DNA of 64,000 nucleotides from Cryomorpha ignava (GCF_010686655.1 NZ_JAAGVY010000001.1:248001-312000); one strand, 5' to 3'; positions 35,000 to 44,182 are shown, counted from the first letter of the stretch. Program-made: numbers and translations. The notes: a model not told the origin generated them from the sequence alone.

Positions 35000-37132
35000 A
35001 ATCCCTTCAAGTCGCAATAAAAACGCATATTCAAGTGCCACTTCTTTAAAGCGTTCAAACCTGCCAGATGATCCTCCGTGGCCGGTATCCATGTTTGTAA
35101 CCAGAAATAAGTCGTTTGTATCGGTTTTCAATTCACGCAGCTTCGCAGTCCATTTAGCCGGCTCCCAGTACTGCACTTGAGAGTCGTGTAAACCTGTGGC
35201 TATCAAGAGTGAGGGATAGTTTTGCTTTTTAATATTGTCGTAAGGCGAATAGCTCATTATATATTCAAAATACTCCTTATCATTTGGATTTCCCCACTCG
35301 TCGTACTCACCTGTAGTAAGCGGAATAGTTTCATCGAGCATGGTATTAATTACATCCACAAAGGGAACTTGTGCCACTATCCCATTCCACATTTCGGGCT
35401 CCATATTTATTACGGCACCCATTAGCAAACCACCGGCACTACCGCCCATAGCATACAGATGACTTGAAGATGTGTAATTCTTTTCAATTAAGAATTTACC
35501 ACAATCGATAAAATCGTAAAATGTGTTTTTCTTCTTGAGCAATTTTCCATCTTCATACCAATCGCGACCCATTTCCTGCCCGCCGCGTATATGTGCTATG
35601 GCAAAAGCAAACCCTCTATCAAACAAGCTAAGGCGTTGCGAACTAAAATACGCATCCATTGAAATACCATAAGACCCGTACCCATAAAGCAGTAGCGGCT
35701 GTTTACCATCCTTTTTAAATCCCTTTCGGTAAACGATAGAAATTGGTACAAGTGTGCCATCGCGTGACTCTGCAAAAATGCGCTCTGAAGTATAATTTTC
35801 CGGATCGAAATCACCAATTACCTCCTGTTGCTTAATTAACTCCGATTCCTTGGTATTCATGTTATAATCAAAAACAGAATTAGGCGTGGTGAGCGAGGTG
35901 TATCCATATCGTAACACTTCCGAATCTATTTCTTCATTTGTTGAAATATACGCCATGTAGGCAGGATCTTTAAATGAAATATAATGATCGCTTTTCATAT
36001 TCTTCCATGGCAATACATGAAGCTTTGTAAGCGCGTTATTGCGCTCTTCGAGCACGAGGAAATCCTTAAAAACCTCAAATCCATCAATATAAGTATCTGC
36101 ACGATGTGGAATTACTTCAGTCCAATTATCTTCTCCAGGGTTTGATATCGGGGCTTTCGAAATTTTAAAATTCTTGGCGCCATTCGCGTTATTTCTGATA
36201 TAAAAATTTCCTCCAAGGTGCTCTACATCATATTCAAGACCTCGCTTTCGCGGATTTACAACCTTGAAGTCACCGGTGGGATTATCGGCTGCGAGATATT
36301 TAAATTCGCTTGTGAGCGTACTACCCGAGTTAATAAAAATGTAATCGCCTGATTTTGAAAGATAAGCGTGGGTATAAAAAGTGTCATCCTTTTCATCAAA
36401 CACCATTTTATCGTCAGATTGCGGTGTCCCGAGAATATGTCTAAATATTTGAAATTCGCGAAGCGTACCAGGATCTTTTTTGGTATAAAAAACCGTTTTA
36501 TTATCCTTTGCCCATGCCGTACTTCCCGTAGTGCCTTCAAGAACATCTACCAGATATTCGCCTGTAGTCAGATTTTTGAAACGAATGCTGTAGATTCTTC
36601 GGCTAAGGGTATCTTCTCCATAAGCAATCATCTTATTGTTGGGACTTACATTCGTGCTGCCAATAGCAAAATAAGCTAAATCTTTACTCAATATATTGGC
36701 GTTGAGCATAATCTCCTCTTCCTTAGAGTCCTGTACTTTCCTACAGTAAAAAGGTTGTTCATTGCCCTCTTCATATCTTGTATAATACATGTAACCATTA
36801 GAAAGATACGGCGCAGAAACATCTGTTTGGGCTATGCGACTTTTTATTTCTTCAAAAAGGCTTTCACGCAATGCTTTTACATCGGCAAGCTCTTTCTCAG
36901 CATAGGCATTCTCAGCGTTTAGGTAATCAGTTACATCTTGATTTTCGCGTTCGCGCAACCAGAAATAATTATCACTTCGCTCAATGCCGTGCTCATTCGA
37001 AGTTACGGCAAGCTTTTTTGCAATGGGAAAGTCGGGTTTCGTTTTTTCTTTGGTAATGTTCATTTCACAGGAACTTATTAATAGACAGAATATAATGATA
37101 TGTGCGATCAGGTTTTGGTTGGTTGTTTTCAT
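34991..37132 (-). CDS. S9 prolyl oligopeptidase-family protease (oligopeptidase B-like), lipoprotein
   Basis: 713 residues. N-terminal lipoprotein signal (IIIFCLLISSCEMN, Cys22), so it sits in the periplasm attached to a membrane, unlike cytosolic E. coli PtrB. A seven-bladed propeller (~70-430) is followed by the alpha/beta-hydrolase domain with nucleophile Ser in MGGSAGGLLMG, an aspartate in the ATGLHDSQV segment and His in NMDTGHGGSSG. Cleaves short peptides, probably after basic residues in the oligopeptidase B branch. Its last two codons and stop lie inside a heptamer repeat array. recO lies 31 bp upstream on the same strand. Confidence 0.9.
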   Translation of the reverse strand: MKTTNQNLIAHIIIFCLLISSCEMNITKEKTKPDFPIAKKLAVTSNEHGIERSDNYFWLRERENQDVTDYLNAENAYAEKELADVKALRESLFEEIKSRIAQTDVSAPYLSNGYMYYTRYEEGNEQPFYCRKVQDSKEEEIMLNANILSKDLAYFAIGSTNVSPNNKMIAYGEDTLSRRIYSIRFKNLTTGEYLVDVLEGTTGSTAWAKDNKTVFYTKKDPGTLREFQIFRHILGTPQSDDKMVFDEKDDTFYTHAYLSKSGDYIFINSGSTLTSEFKYLAADNPTGDFKVVNPRKRGLEYDVEHLGGNFYIRNNANGAKNFKISKAPISNPGEDNWTEVIPHRADTYIDGFEVFKDFLVLEERNNALTKLHVLPWKNMKSDHYISFKDPAYMAYISTNEEIDSEVLRYGYTSLTTPNSVFDYNMNTKESELIKQQEVIGDFDPENYTSERIFAESRDGTLVPISIVYRKGFKKDGKQPLLLYGYGSYGISMDAYFSSQRLSLFDRGFAFAIAHIRGGQEMGRDWYEDGKLLKKKNTFYDFIDCGKFLIEKNYTSSSHLYAMGGSAGGLLMGAVINMEPEMWNGIVAQVPFVDVINTMLDETIPLTTGEYDEWGNPNDKEYFEYIMSYSPYDNIKKQNYPSLLIATGLHDSQVQYWEPAKWTAKLRELKTDTNDLFLVTNMDTGHGGSSGRFERFKEVALEYAFLLRLEGIEQ

Positions 37133-37163
37133 GATCGAAAATTTTTGTTGTTAGCGACAAATC

Positions 37164-37874
37164 TCACGAAAAAATCTCAATCAAAACAGGTAATGATTTT
37201 ATTTCACCAAGTCCTTCGAGATGAATTTGGTAATATTCTACAAGAGCGTGCAGCAGTTTTCGTCTATCGGTATTTGTCAATTCACCTATTTTTTGATCAA
37301 ATCCTGCGAGCGACATTTCGTAAAGAAACCAAGACAAACGAGGTTCAAGCATGTGGAGAGAGCTATTTCTATCGGTAGTATATAAGCCATTCAATAGGTC
37401 AAACCAGTTGCTTTTTTCGCTCCATTTCCCGGAAGGGTGAAAACCAAAAAAACGGGTAAGCTTAATGAGTAGAATCAGGTGAAAGTTGGTAGAATTCTCA
37501 TCGTCGGCAAAATATTCGAGTGCCGAATCTAAAAAATCGTAAAGTTCTTCATCGGCAGATTCTACACGAAGGGCTTTGTATAAAAATTCGGCCAGAAACA
37601 TAGAAGTCGCTGCCTTAACAGGGTGACCTGAAAAGCCGGAGCCAGGTTTGACGGTAAGTCCCGTAAGACTTTGCACTTGGTTTTTTTCGCGGAAGCGGCA
37701 TACAATTTCGACTCTTGTAAGTGGTTGTAGGGCTGCAGATTTACCTCCTTTTTTGCCAATGCCGCGAACCATAAAAGGTGTTTGCCCAAATTTTCGGGTG
37801 TAGATGGTTGCAATTGCCGATGAGCTGGAATAACTCACTTTTTTGAGGACAATCCCTTCTGTGGTACCAGGCAT
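37164..37874 (-). CDS. recO: DNA repair protein RecO
   Basis: 236 residues. N-terminal OB fold (TEGIVLKKVSYSSSSAIATIYTR), then a helical domain (~85-230). RecO loads RecA onto SSB-coated DNA with RecR in gap repair. The Zn-binding cysteines of some RecO proteins are not seen, as is common in Bacteroidota. Its start codon overlaps the porZ stop (TAATG), an arrangement kept in many Bacteroidota, so the two are translationally coupled. Confidence 0.92.
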   Translation of the reverse strand: MPGTTEGIVLKKVSYSSSSAIATIYTRKFGQTPFMVRGIGKKGGKSAALQPLTRVEIVCRFREKNQVQSLTGLTVKPGSGFSGHPVKAATSMFLAEFLYKALRVESADEELYDFLDSALEYFADDENSTNFHLILLIKLTRFFGFHPSGKWSEKSNWFDLLNGLYTTDRNSSLHMLEPRLSWFLYEMSLAGFDQKIGELTNTDRRKLLHALVEYYQIHLEGLGEIKSLPVLIEIFS

Positions 37875-40216
37875 TACTTCACAACCAATATCTTACTCAC
37901 ACAGGTTGATTCGCCCTCGCTATCGCTTGAAAGCGCAAAATAAACTCCTGTTGCAACCCGCTGTCCATCAGTGTTTTTTCCATCCCAAATAGCAGTTCCA
38001 CCATTAGACACTGTCTTAAAAATGAGATTCCCGCGAGTGTCTGTAATTCTAATCTGACTATCGCGTAAAAGGCCGGTAATAGAAATTGGTCCGGTATAAT
38101 TTTCGCGAACCGGATTTGGAAATACCGAAGTACAATTGTTTTCTCTCTGGCCAAGCGTGGCATCCGAAATATACGAAACAAGACCCTCTTGAGTGGCGAT
38201 AAACACCTCGCCGGTTTTATTATCAATTACAATATCATTTATTTGATTGCTTATGAGCGGACTATTTTCGGAGGTGAATCGCTGTATCTCCTCTGTGCCA
38301 TCTTCTGACATTAAAAACACCCCTGCTCCAAAGGTTCCTATCCATTTTCTATTGGCTCCATCTATGGCAATTGTGCTTACTGCCTGACCTTCTAGAAGAT
38401 ATTGAAAAATTCCATTTTGCTGAACCAGAATACGACGTGCATCCGAAAAGTTATTTGTAAGCGCATCAAAAGGCGAGTAAAATACTGCGACACCATCGGT
38501 TGTACCTACCCATATTTCGCCGTCAAGGTCTTCGGTAATACATTGCACTTCATTTGTGGGCAATCCGCCACCGCCAACCTCGGCTGTCAATACTCTCAAT
38601 TTATCATCAGATTCGTCAGTTAGCGAATTTCCGGTATCAAAAACAACAATTCCGCCTCTGTTCAATATCATCCATAACTGATCTTGCTGATCAATAAGAA
38701 TATCAGTTAAAACTTTGTTTGTGGAAATCCCTTGAGGACCAAGCAAGTCAAAGCTTTTCCACGCCCCTTCGGGTGTTCTTACTGATAAAGGTCTATCTGT
38801 TCGTGCGTTTGTAACCCATAAATTTTTGGACTGATCTTTTACAATTCCTGCTACGCCCACCCATTCTAAACCATCATTTCGCGGACCTCCTATCCAAGAT
38901 CCCAGCGAAGAATTCGTTTCGTTATATAGCGTATCAATCTCCTGATTCTCAACCGAAAGCAAGCCGCTGTAAAAAGATCCGATATACACCTGATTTTCAT
39001 CATCCGGGTCAATATAAATCTTTGGAATATCAAAAAACAGTCCGTCCAGTAACATGGGGTCTGTGGTAGCCGTATAGTTGTTCCATGATCCATCTATATA
39101 ACTGTAAAATCCATCAAGTCTGTAATTATTATTCCAAGTGCCCGGGCGTTGTGGTTCGCCTGTGCCAACCCAAAGCTGCTCAAATTTAAAATCCAGGTCA
39201 AAACTACTGTTATTGGCGGGTCCGTCGGGGTAAATGAATTCAAAAGTATTATCTACATTTCTTTTTACAAGCCCTATATTCCTATCGGCAATCCACATTA
39301 CTCCTTCGGCAGTTGCGGTAACCGCATTGGCTGACATAGATTGCTCACCATAATCTGTAATCTGAATTGCTGGACCAAGTCCGTCGGGACGTTTAAGTTC
39401 TGTATAATAACCAGCTGTGAGCGCCAGCCCGCCGGGAGTAGACTTAACCTTAGATATATCAGCAGAGCCGTTCACCCCTATCCAGGAATAATCAGTATTT
39501 CGGATATATAATGCTGGGAAAGAGGCTGTTGGTAAATTAATATAGAGCTTCCCGTCTTGTGCCGCACAATTTTTTACATTGTCGAAAGGGGCCGGGGTTG
39601 AAAGGTCGAGGGTCCAATTGGAAAAAATGGTCAAATCATTCGCAAGCGATCCATAATACAACCCTTCATTTGTCGCCGCAAAAAGAGTGTCATTAAGCAC
39701 GGCGGTTTCGTTTATAGATACATTCCCAACAGCGGTTATACCGTAAGTATCACTTACCTCAATCTTTTCCGTATCAAACTCCAAAATACCTACACCGGTA
39801 GAAATAAAAGCCGTGTTTCCATTGTATGAAATATGCCTGATAGCCTTATCGCCTACAACAGAACTATTCTTAATATCTGCGAAGTTTCTGATATTATTGC
39901 CTGAAATAATATCTATATTCCCATTGGCGTAACCAATAAACACGTTGTTTTCAAGTGTCGAGGCACTAATAGAAACGATATTTATATCAGAGAGCCCATT
40001 GACTTTATTCAATCTTGTCAGACTATTATCTTCAGTATCGTAAATGAAAATAGAGTTCCGGTTTGCCACATATACCTTCCCATTTAGGATGTCCAAATCA
40101 ATGGTTCGTGAATAATTGAGGTAATCTTTCCAGGTGCCAATGGCACTTTGGGCGCTGCTATTCAGGCTGGTAATCGCCACGATAAGCATTAGCAAAACGT
40201 TGTAAATATATTTCAT
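37874..40216 (-). CDS. porZ: PorZ-like type IX secretion protein, two-propeller
   Basis: 780 residues from the ATG at 40216 (MKYIYNVLLMLIVAI), which begins a good signal peptide ending near SSAQ; an in-frame ATG 22 codons earlier would spoil it. Two beta-propeller regions (~25-660) with two-component-regulator-propeller-like blades (GEIWVGTTDGVAVF, KWIGTFGAGVFLM), then a type A type IX sorting tail (SVFPNPVRENYTG ... GVYFALSSD ... KILVVK). Matches PorZ of the Porphyromonas attachment complex, which helps put A-LPS or its equivalent on cargo at the cell surface. Coupling to recO by a 1-bp overlap supports the call. Confidence 0.88.
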   Translation of the reverse strand: MKYIYNVLLMLIVAITSLNSSAQSAIGTWKDYLNYSRTIDLDILNGKVYVANRNSIFIYDTEDNSLTRLNKVNGLSDINIVSISASTLENNVFIGYANGNIDIISGNNIRNFADIKNSSVVGDKAIRHISYNGNTAFISTGVGILEFDTEKIEVSDTYGITAVGNVSINETAVLNDTLFAATNEGLYYGSLANDLTIFSNWTLDLSTPAPFDNVKNCAAQDGKLYINLPTASFPALYIRNTDYSWIGVNGSADISKVKSTPGGLALTAGYYTELKRPDGLGPAIQITDYGEQSMSANAVTATAEGVMWIADRNIGLVKRNVDNTFEFIYPDGPANNSSFDLDFKFEQLWVGTGEPQRPGTWNNNYRLDGFYSYIDGSWNNYTATTDPMLLDGLFFDIPKIYIDPDDENQVYIGSFYSGLLSVENQEIDTLYNETNSSLGSWIGGPRNDGLEWVGVAGIVKDQSKNLWVTNARTDRPLSVRTPEGAWKSFDLLGPQGISTNKVLTDILIDQQDQLWMILNRGGIVVFDTGNSLTDESDDKLRVLTAEVGGGGLPTNEVQCITEDLDGEIWVGTTDGVAVFYSPFDALTNNFSDARRILVQQNGIFQYLLEGQAVSTIAIDGANRKWIGTFGAGVFLMSEDGTEEIQRFTSENSPLISNQINDIVIDNKTGEVFIATQEGLVSYISDATLGQRENNCTSVFPNPVRENYTGPISITGLLRDSQIRITDTRGNLIFKTVSNGGTAIWDGKNTDGQRVATGVYFALSSDSEGESTCVSKILVVK

Positions 40217-40303
40217 CTTAGATTGACTTAACGCAAAATAAACGTTTTTGATATGAGAAACTGTAAATTTCTGAAAAGACATTTAAATATTCTTGGAAAC
40301 CTG

Positions 40304-40311
40304 TACCTTTG
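40304..40311 (+). promoter_or_regulatory. -7 element of the tRNA-Arg promoter
   Basis: TACCTTTG fits the TAnnTTTG consensus and ends 10 bp before the tRNA. No TTG -33 element at 17-23 bp upstream. Confidence 0.55.
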
Positions 40312-40321
40312 CGGCAGTATT

Positions 40322-40395
40322 GGCTCGGTAGTTCAACTGGATAGAATATCAGATTTCGGCTCTGATGGTTGGGGGTTCGAACCCCTCCCGGGTCA
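40322..40395 (+). tRNA. tRNA-Arg (anticodon TCG)
   Basis: Folded by eye: acceptor GGCTCGG pairs with CCGGGTC (two wobble pairs), D arm GTTC/GAAT, anticodon stem TCAGA/TCTGA around loop TTTCGGC giving anticodon TCG, T arm GGGGG/CCCTC around TTCGAAC, discriminator A. CCA is not encoded. 74 nt. Reads CGN arginine codons. Followed at once by a strong terminator. Confidence 0.95.
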
Positions 40396-40402
40396 CAAGC
40401 AA

Positions 40403-40434
40403 AACCCCAAATGCTTTTTTGCATTTGGGGTTTT
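40403..40434 (+). terminator. Rho-independent terminator of tRNA-Arg
   Basis: Perfect stem ACCCCAAATGC / GCATTTGGGGT with a T6 loop and a following T run. Confidence 0.92.
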
Positions 40435-40484
40435 TTAATCCAAAAGGTGCTTCAAGCTTGCTTGTAAAGCACCTTTTGGATTAA
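40435..40484. repeat. Perfect 18-bp hairpin element
   Basis: TTAATCCAAAAGGTGCTT and its exact complement AAGCACCTTTTGGATTAA surround a 14-nt loop. No T run on either strand, so not a standard terminator. It is the left part of a diverged repeat pair (40459-40526 and 40616-40684). Confidence 0.85.
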
Positions 40485-40526
40485 AAAACCAGGCGTGCAT
40501 TTTCGCACGCCGGTCGGTTTTACTTG
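40459..40526. repeat. Diverged direct repeat, copy 1
   Basis: Shares CTTGTAAAGCA, then GGATTA-AAAACCAGGCG, then CATTTTCGCA with copy 2 in the same order and spacing, offset 157 bp. Copy 1 holds a clean hairpin GGCGTGC / GCACGCC around ATTTTC (40493-40512); copy 2 has lost it. Confidence 0.7.
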
Positions 40527-40615
40527 TGTGGATCAATTAACGATTGAGGGTTCACGAAGTAACCCCGACCTTGCCGAGAGACTTTCCTGTTTCTCATTTA
40601 TACTAAAGGTCAAAT

Positions 40616-40684
40616 TTCTTGTAAAGCAATACTGGGATTAGAAAACCAGGCGGACATTTTCGCATATAGATTGATTTTGCTGGG
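40616..40684. repeat. Diverged direct repeat, copy 2
   Basis: See copy 1 at 40459-40526; about two thirds of positions agree. The hairpin arms have decayed (GGCGGAC ... GCATATA). Confidence 0.65.
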
Positions 40685-40927
40685 AGCCGCAAGATGACGG
40701 GATAGTTCGATTACATTGTCTTTAACATTGGAATCGCTAATGAGGTAAAGAGCTAACTAACCCCACTGAGCGGGTTTTTTCACCACTGGGGAGTACTGGT
40801 GTGGGGAGCGCTGGCGCGCTTTTGAATTTTACCGCCAAGTGCGCAAAGTTTAAGTTCGTTTTGGTGTGATAGCTTTGAGAGCGCTAAGGCGTGCAAGCAC
40901 GCTAAGAAAGTCGCAAAGGAATGAAGG
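40685..40927. other. Hairpin-rich non-coding stretch
   Basis: No gene seen. Contains short hairpins such as CACCA / TGGTG (~40779-40802), AGCGC TGGC GCGCT followed by TTTT (40807-40824, a possible weak terminator) and the palindrome GCGTGC AA GCACGC (~40890-40904), which reuses the GCGTGC arm found at 40493. Confidence 0.5.
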
Positions 40928-41053
40928 GAGGGCTGCGCCGTTGAACTGAGCAGTTCAAAACCGCTCGTGAATCCAGTTGAGAAACTTTATCCCATAAAAA
41001 AACCCTAAAGCATCTTTCAACTTTAGGGTTTCTATGAGGTCACGAGCAGATTT
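40928..41053. repeat. Exact 126-bp direct repeat, copy 1 (tRNA-Cys 3' fragment)
   Basis: Identical to 41088-41213. Contains the palindrome TTGAACTGAGCAGTTCAA, a minus-strand terminator (40995-41031) and the last 17 nt of tRNA-Cys (to position 41053), after which it departs from the tRNA sequence. It is therefore a partial, non-functional tRNA end with its terminator. Confidence 0.97.
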
Positions 41054-41087
41054 TTTTCACAAGTGTTTATTTTCAATGGTGTTCAAA

Positions 41088-41213
41088 GAGGGCTGCGCCG
41101 TTGAACTGAGCAGTTCAAAACCGCTCGTGAATCCAGTTGAGAAACTTTATCCCATAAAAAAACCCTAAAGCATCTTTCAACTTTAGGGTTTCTATGAGGT
41201 CACGAGCAGATTT
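41088..41213. repeat. Exact 126-bp direct repeat, copy 2 (joined to the intact tRNA-Cys)
   Basis: Same 126 bases as 40928-41053, 160 bp further on; here the repeat runs into the complete tRNA-Cys. A 34-bp unrelated spacer (41054-41087) separates the copies. Confidence 0.97.
41155..41191 (-). terminator. Rho-independent terminator of tRNA-Cys
   Basis: On the minus strand, AAACCCTAAAG and CTTTAGGGTTT form an 11-bp stem followed by a T run. An identical copy sits at 40995-41031. Confidence 0.88.
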
Positions 41214-41267
41214 GAACTGCTGTACACGGTTTTGCAGACCGTTGCCTAACCGCTCGGCCACGTGACC
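41197..41267 (-). tRNA. tRNA-Cys (anticodon GCA)
   Basis: Minus strand, 71 nt: acceptor GGTCACG / CGTGACC, anticodon loop CTGCAAA between CGGT and ACCG (anticodon GCA), T loop TTCAAAT, discriminator U73, which is the known identity base for tRNA-Cys. CCA not encoded. The 3' end is part of the 126-bp direct repeat. Confidence 0.95.
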
Positions 41268-41343
41268 TTATTTTGTGTTAGGATTGCAAAAATAGAAATT
41301 AAACTGACTAAGTAAGCAAACCTTTGTAAAAATCATGCGAATA

Positions 41344-41694
41344 CTATGATTCTATCAGTACCGCTACCTCTTCTACATCGCCATTTATTGGCGGTGTGAG
41401 CTTGCGAACTTTTACACTAACACGCTCAATTCTACGGTCGCTCTCCTTAATTCGTTTCAAAATTCTGTGAGCAACCTGCTCAATAAGTTTAGATCGTACA
41501 GCCATCTCCTCCTCCACAATCCGGTTTAAAAATACATAATCAATTGTGTCGTGCAGCTTATCGCTTGTAAACGAATCTGTTAAGTCGGCGTGCACGCGCA
41601 AATCTACAATGTAGTTCCCTCCTATTCGCTCCTCTTCGGCAAGGCAACCGTGATAGGCATAAACTTTTATTCCGCTGACTTCTATGGTATGCAT
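41344..41694 (-). CDS. folB: Dihydroneopterin aldolase
   Basis: 116 residues, normal length. Converts dihydroneopterin to 6-hydroxymethyl-dihydropterin in folate synthesis (cytosol). The catalytic Glu lies in YAYHGCLAEEERIGG and the Lys in SVKVRKLTPPING. Its ATG shares one base with the gltX stop (TAATG), so translation is coupled to gltX. Confidence 0.93.
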   Translation of the reverse strand: MHTIEVSGIKVYAYHGCLAEEERIGGNYIVDLRVHADLTDSFTSDKLHDTIDYVFLNRIVEEEMAVRSKLIEQVAHRILKRIKESDRRIERVSVKVRKLTPPINGDVEEVAVLIES

Positions 41695-43217
41695 TAGCTC
41701 AGTTTATCAATTCCGGTTTTCATTCGATCCAGACTTTCCTCTTTTCCGAGCAGAGCCATGATTTCAAACAGGCTGGGCCCCATGCCCTCGCCCGTTACTA
41801 GCAAACGCAGGTTTGGCAGCACCGCTCCCATTCCCAGGCTTTCCCGTTCCAAAAAGGCTTTAAAAACCACTTCGATTTCCGAAGAGTCAAAATTTTCGAT
41901 CTTTTCAAAATCTCCCATTAGTGAACGCATACGATCTGGAGTATCTTCTTTCCATTTTTTACTTACCGTTTTCTCGTCATAAGTTTCAGGTTTCTCAAAA
42001 AGGTAGATTCCCCCGGTTACAATTTCGGGTATGAATGATGCGCGCTCCTTCATTAATGTGCACACGCCTGCAAGGAATTCGTCAGATTTTTGATAGCCCA
42101 TTTCTTCAGAAATTGGCTTTATGGCTTCCGCCAATTCGGCATCGGTCTTAGAACGCAAATACTGCTGATTGAACCATTTTGTTTTATCCGGATCAAACTT
42201 CGCTCCTGCTTTTCCAACACGCTCGAGCGTAAAAGCCTGAATAAGCTCATCCATTGAAAATAGCTCTTGCGTAGTTCCGGGATTCCATCCTAAAAAAGCA
42301 AGCATATTTATAAAAGCACCCTTAAAATATCCTTGTTCGCGGTATCCACTCGATATTTCGCCAGAACTTGGGTCTTTCCACTCAAGTGGAAATACAGGAA
42401 AGCCAAGCTTATCGCCATCGCGCTTGCTCAATTTCCCATTTCCATCCGGTTTTAAAAGTAACGGAAGGTGAGCAAATTTGGGAGCTTCCCAACCAAACGC
42501 CTCATAAAGCAAAACGTGAAGCGGAGCCGATGGCAACCATTCTTCTCCACGTATTACATGCGTGATTTTCATTTTATGATCGTCCACGATATTGGCAAGG
42601 TGGTACGTGGGCATTCCATCACTTTTAAAAAGTACTTTGTCATCAAGCGTATCGGTATTTACCAAAACCCATCCACGAATAATGTCATGAACGCGAACCT
42701 CTTCTTTTCGAGGCATTTTAAATCGAATAACGTAGGGCATACCTTCAGCTATTTGGTTTTCAACATCATCGCTGCTCATTGTTAGTGAGTTGCGCATTGT
42801 TTCACGAGTTATTGTATTGTACTGCGGCGATGCAACTTTTGCCAGTTTTAAGCGATCGCGCATCTCTGTAAGCTCTTCCGAAGTATCAAATGCATAGTAC
42901 GCCTTGCCATCTTTGATCAATTGCTCGGCGTATTCTCTGTACGACCCTTTTCGGTCGCTTTGGCGGTACGGTCCGTATTCTCCGCCAAATCCCGGGCCTT
43001 CATCGGGTGTAATTCCACACCACTTTAATGCTTCTATTACATATTCTTCCGCTCCGGGTACAAACCTCGTCTGGTCAGTATCTTCTATCCGTAGCAAAAA
43101 GTCTCCGCCGTGTTTTTTGGCAAATAAATAATTGTACAAGGCTGTGCGAACTCCACCAATATGAAGGGGTCCGGTTGGGCTGGGCGCAAATCTTACACGC
43201 ACTTTAGCATCGGTCAT
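41694..43217 (-). CDS. gltX: Glutamate-tRNA ligase
   Basis: 507 residues. Class I synthetase: HIGH-type signature PSPTGPLHIGG (residues 11-21) and the KMSKS-type loop as KLSKRDGD. C-terminal anticodon-binding helices from ~340. Charges tRNA-Glu and, where GlnRS is absent, also tRNA-Gln for GatCAB; gatA lies 11 kb away. A -7 element TATCTTTG (43238-43245, minus strand) lies 20 bp upstream. Confidence 0.96.
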   Translation of the reverse strand: MTDAKVRVRFAPSPTGPLHIGGVRTALYNYLFAKKHGGDFLLRIEDTDQTRFVPGAEEYVIEALKWCGITPDEGPGFGGEYGPYRQSDRKGSYREYAEQLIKDGKAYYAFDTSEELTEMRDRLKLAKVASPQYNTITRETMRNSLTMSSDDVENQIAEGMPYVIRFKMPRKEEVRVHDIIRGWVLVNTDTLDDKVLFKSDGMPTYHLANIVDDHKMKITHVIRGEEWLPSAPLHVLLYEAFGWEAPKFAHLPLLLKPDGNGKLSKRDGDKLGFPVFPLEWKDPSSGEISSGYREQGYFKGAFINMLAFLGWNPGTTQELFSMDELIQAFTLERVGKAGAKFDPDKTKWFNQQYLRSKTDAELAEAIKPISEEMGYQKSDEFLAGVCTLMKERASFIPEIVTGGIYLFEKPETYDEKTVSKKWKEDTPDRMRSLMGDFEKIENFDSSEIEVVFKAFLERESLGMGAVLPNLRLLVTGEGMGPSLFEIMALLGKEESLDRMKTGIDKLS

Positions 43218-43279
43218 ATTCTCTCAAAATTTGGGTGCAAAGATATATGTTTTGATTTGAAGCTTATCTTCGCAGCAGG

Positions 43280-44116
43280 ATGGAAAATAGCCTTGATTAC
43301 GAACTGATTGATTTTGGCAATGGCAGAAAGCTTGAGCGGTTTGGAAAATGTATTCTAAACCGACCGGAAATACTGGCCAATAAGCCAAAAACCCTGAGCA
43401 ATGAAGCCTGGCAAAAAATGGCTCATGGACAGTATTCTGATTCTGGAAAGGAAACAGGTAAATGGATAAATATTAACGATTTACCCGCCCAATGGTTATG
43501 TGAGTATGCATCAGCAAATAAACAGTGGACACTGGAACTCACCCCTGGAAAGTACAAACATGTGGGGGTATTTCCCGAGCAGGAAAAGCATTGGAAATAT
43601 CTGGAGAAACACGTAAAACCGGGTCATCGGGTGTTAAATCTATTCGGCTATACAGGTGCTTCAAGTTTGGCTTCCGCCAATGCCGGTGGCGATGTTTTTC
43701 ACGTCGATTCATCGAAATCTGTTATTAAATGGGCAGCAAGGAATGCCCAGCTTTCTGATGTTTCAACCATTCACTGGGTGTGCGACGATGCGCTAAAATT
43801 TGCCGAAAGGGAACTAAAACGCGGCTCGAAATACGATTTTATCATCATGGATCCACCCGTCTTTGGCCAAGGAAAAAAAGGGGTACGCTGGAAACTTGAA
43901 AACCTTTTACCTCAATTGGTAAAAACCACTACAGGCCTACTAAATAAAGGGGGAATTCTGATATTAAACACCTATTCTCCCGTTGTTTCGCTCGAAGAAA
44001 TGGAAGAGTTAATGGTTAAAAATAGTTTGAATTGTACCAAAAAGGGATGGCTTAGCGTTAGTATACAAGATGGGAGACGATTAAACCTGAGCAAATATAC
44101 CATAGCAAAAGGGTAA
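43280..44116 (+). CDS. RlmI-like class I SAM methyltransferase
   Basis: 278 residues. SAM-binding motif LNLFGYTGASSLASANAGG and catalytic-type motif IIMDPPVFGQGKKG as in the RlmI/RlmK branch of 23S rRNA cytosine or guanine methyltransferases, but no N-terminal PUA domain, so rRNA is the likely yet unproven substrate. Divergent from gltX with a 62-bp shared promoter gap holding a TTATCTTCG element just before the start. Confidence 0.85.
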   Translation: MENSLDYELIDFGNGRKLERFGKCILNRPEILANKPKTLSNEAWQKMAHGQYSDSGKETGKWININDLPAQWLCEYASANKQWTLELTPGKYKHVGVFPEQEKHWKYLEKHVKPGHRVLNLFGYTGASSLASANAGGDVFHVDSSKSVIKWAARNAQLSDVSTIHWVCDDALKFAERELKRGSKYDFIIMDPPVFGQGKKGVRWKLENLLPQLVKTTTGLLNKGGILILNTYSPVVSLEEMEELMVKNSLNCTKKGWLSVSIQDGRRLNLSKYTIAKG

Positions 44117-44182
44117 AATCTGCTTAACATTCATTAACTTAGCCCATTCGCAGAGACGCTAAACTTGATTGTACTTTAAGGC

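Noticed and set aside
40928-41213. Active integrated element at tRNA-Cys
   Set aside because: No integrase or any gene lies between the repeats (34 bp spacer); at most this is a scar.
41258-41266. CCACGTGA inside tRNA-Cys as a third parS site
   Set aside because: Only the CACGTG centre matches; flanking palindrome arms are absent and the bases are explained by tRNA pairing.
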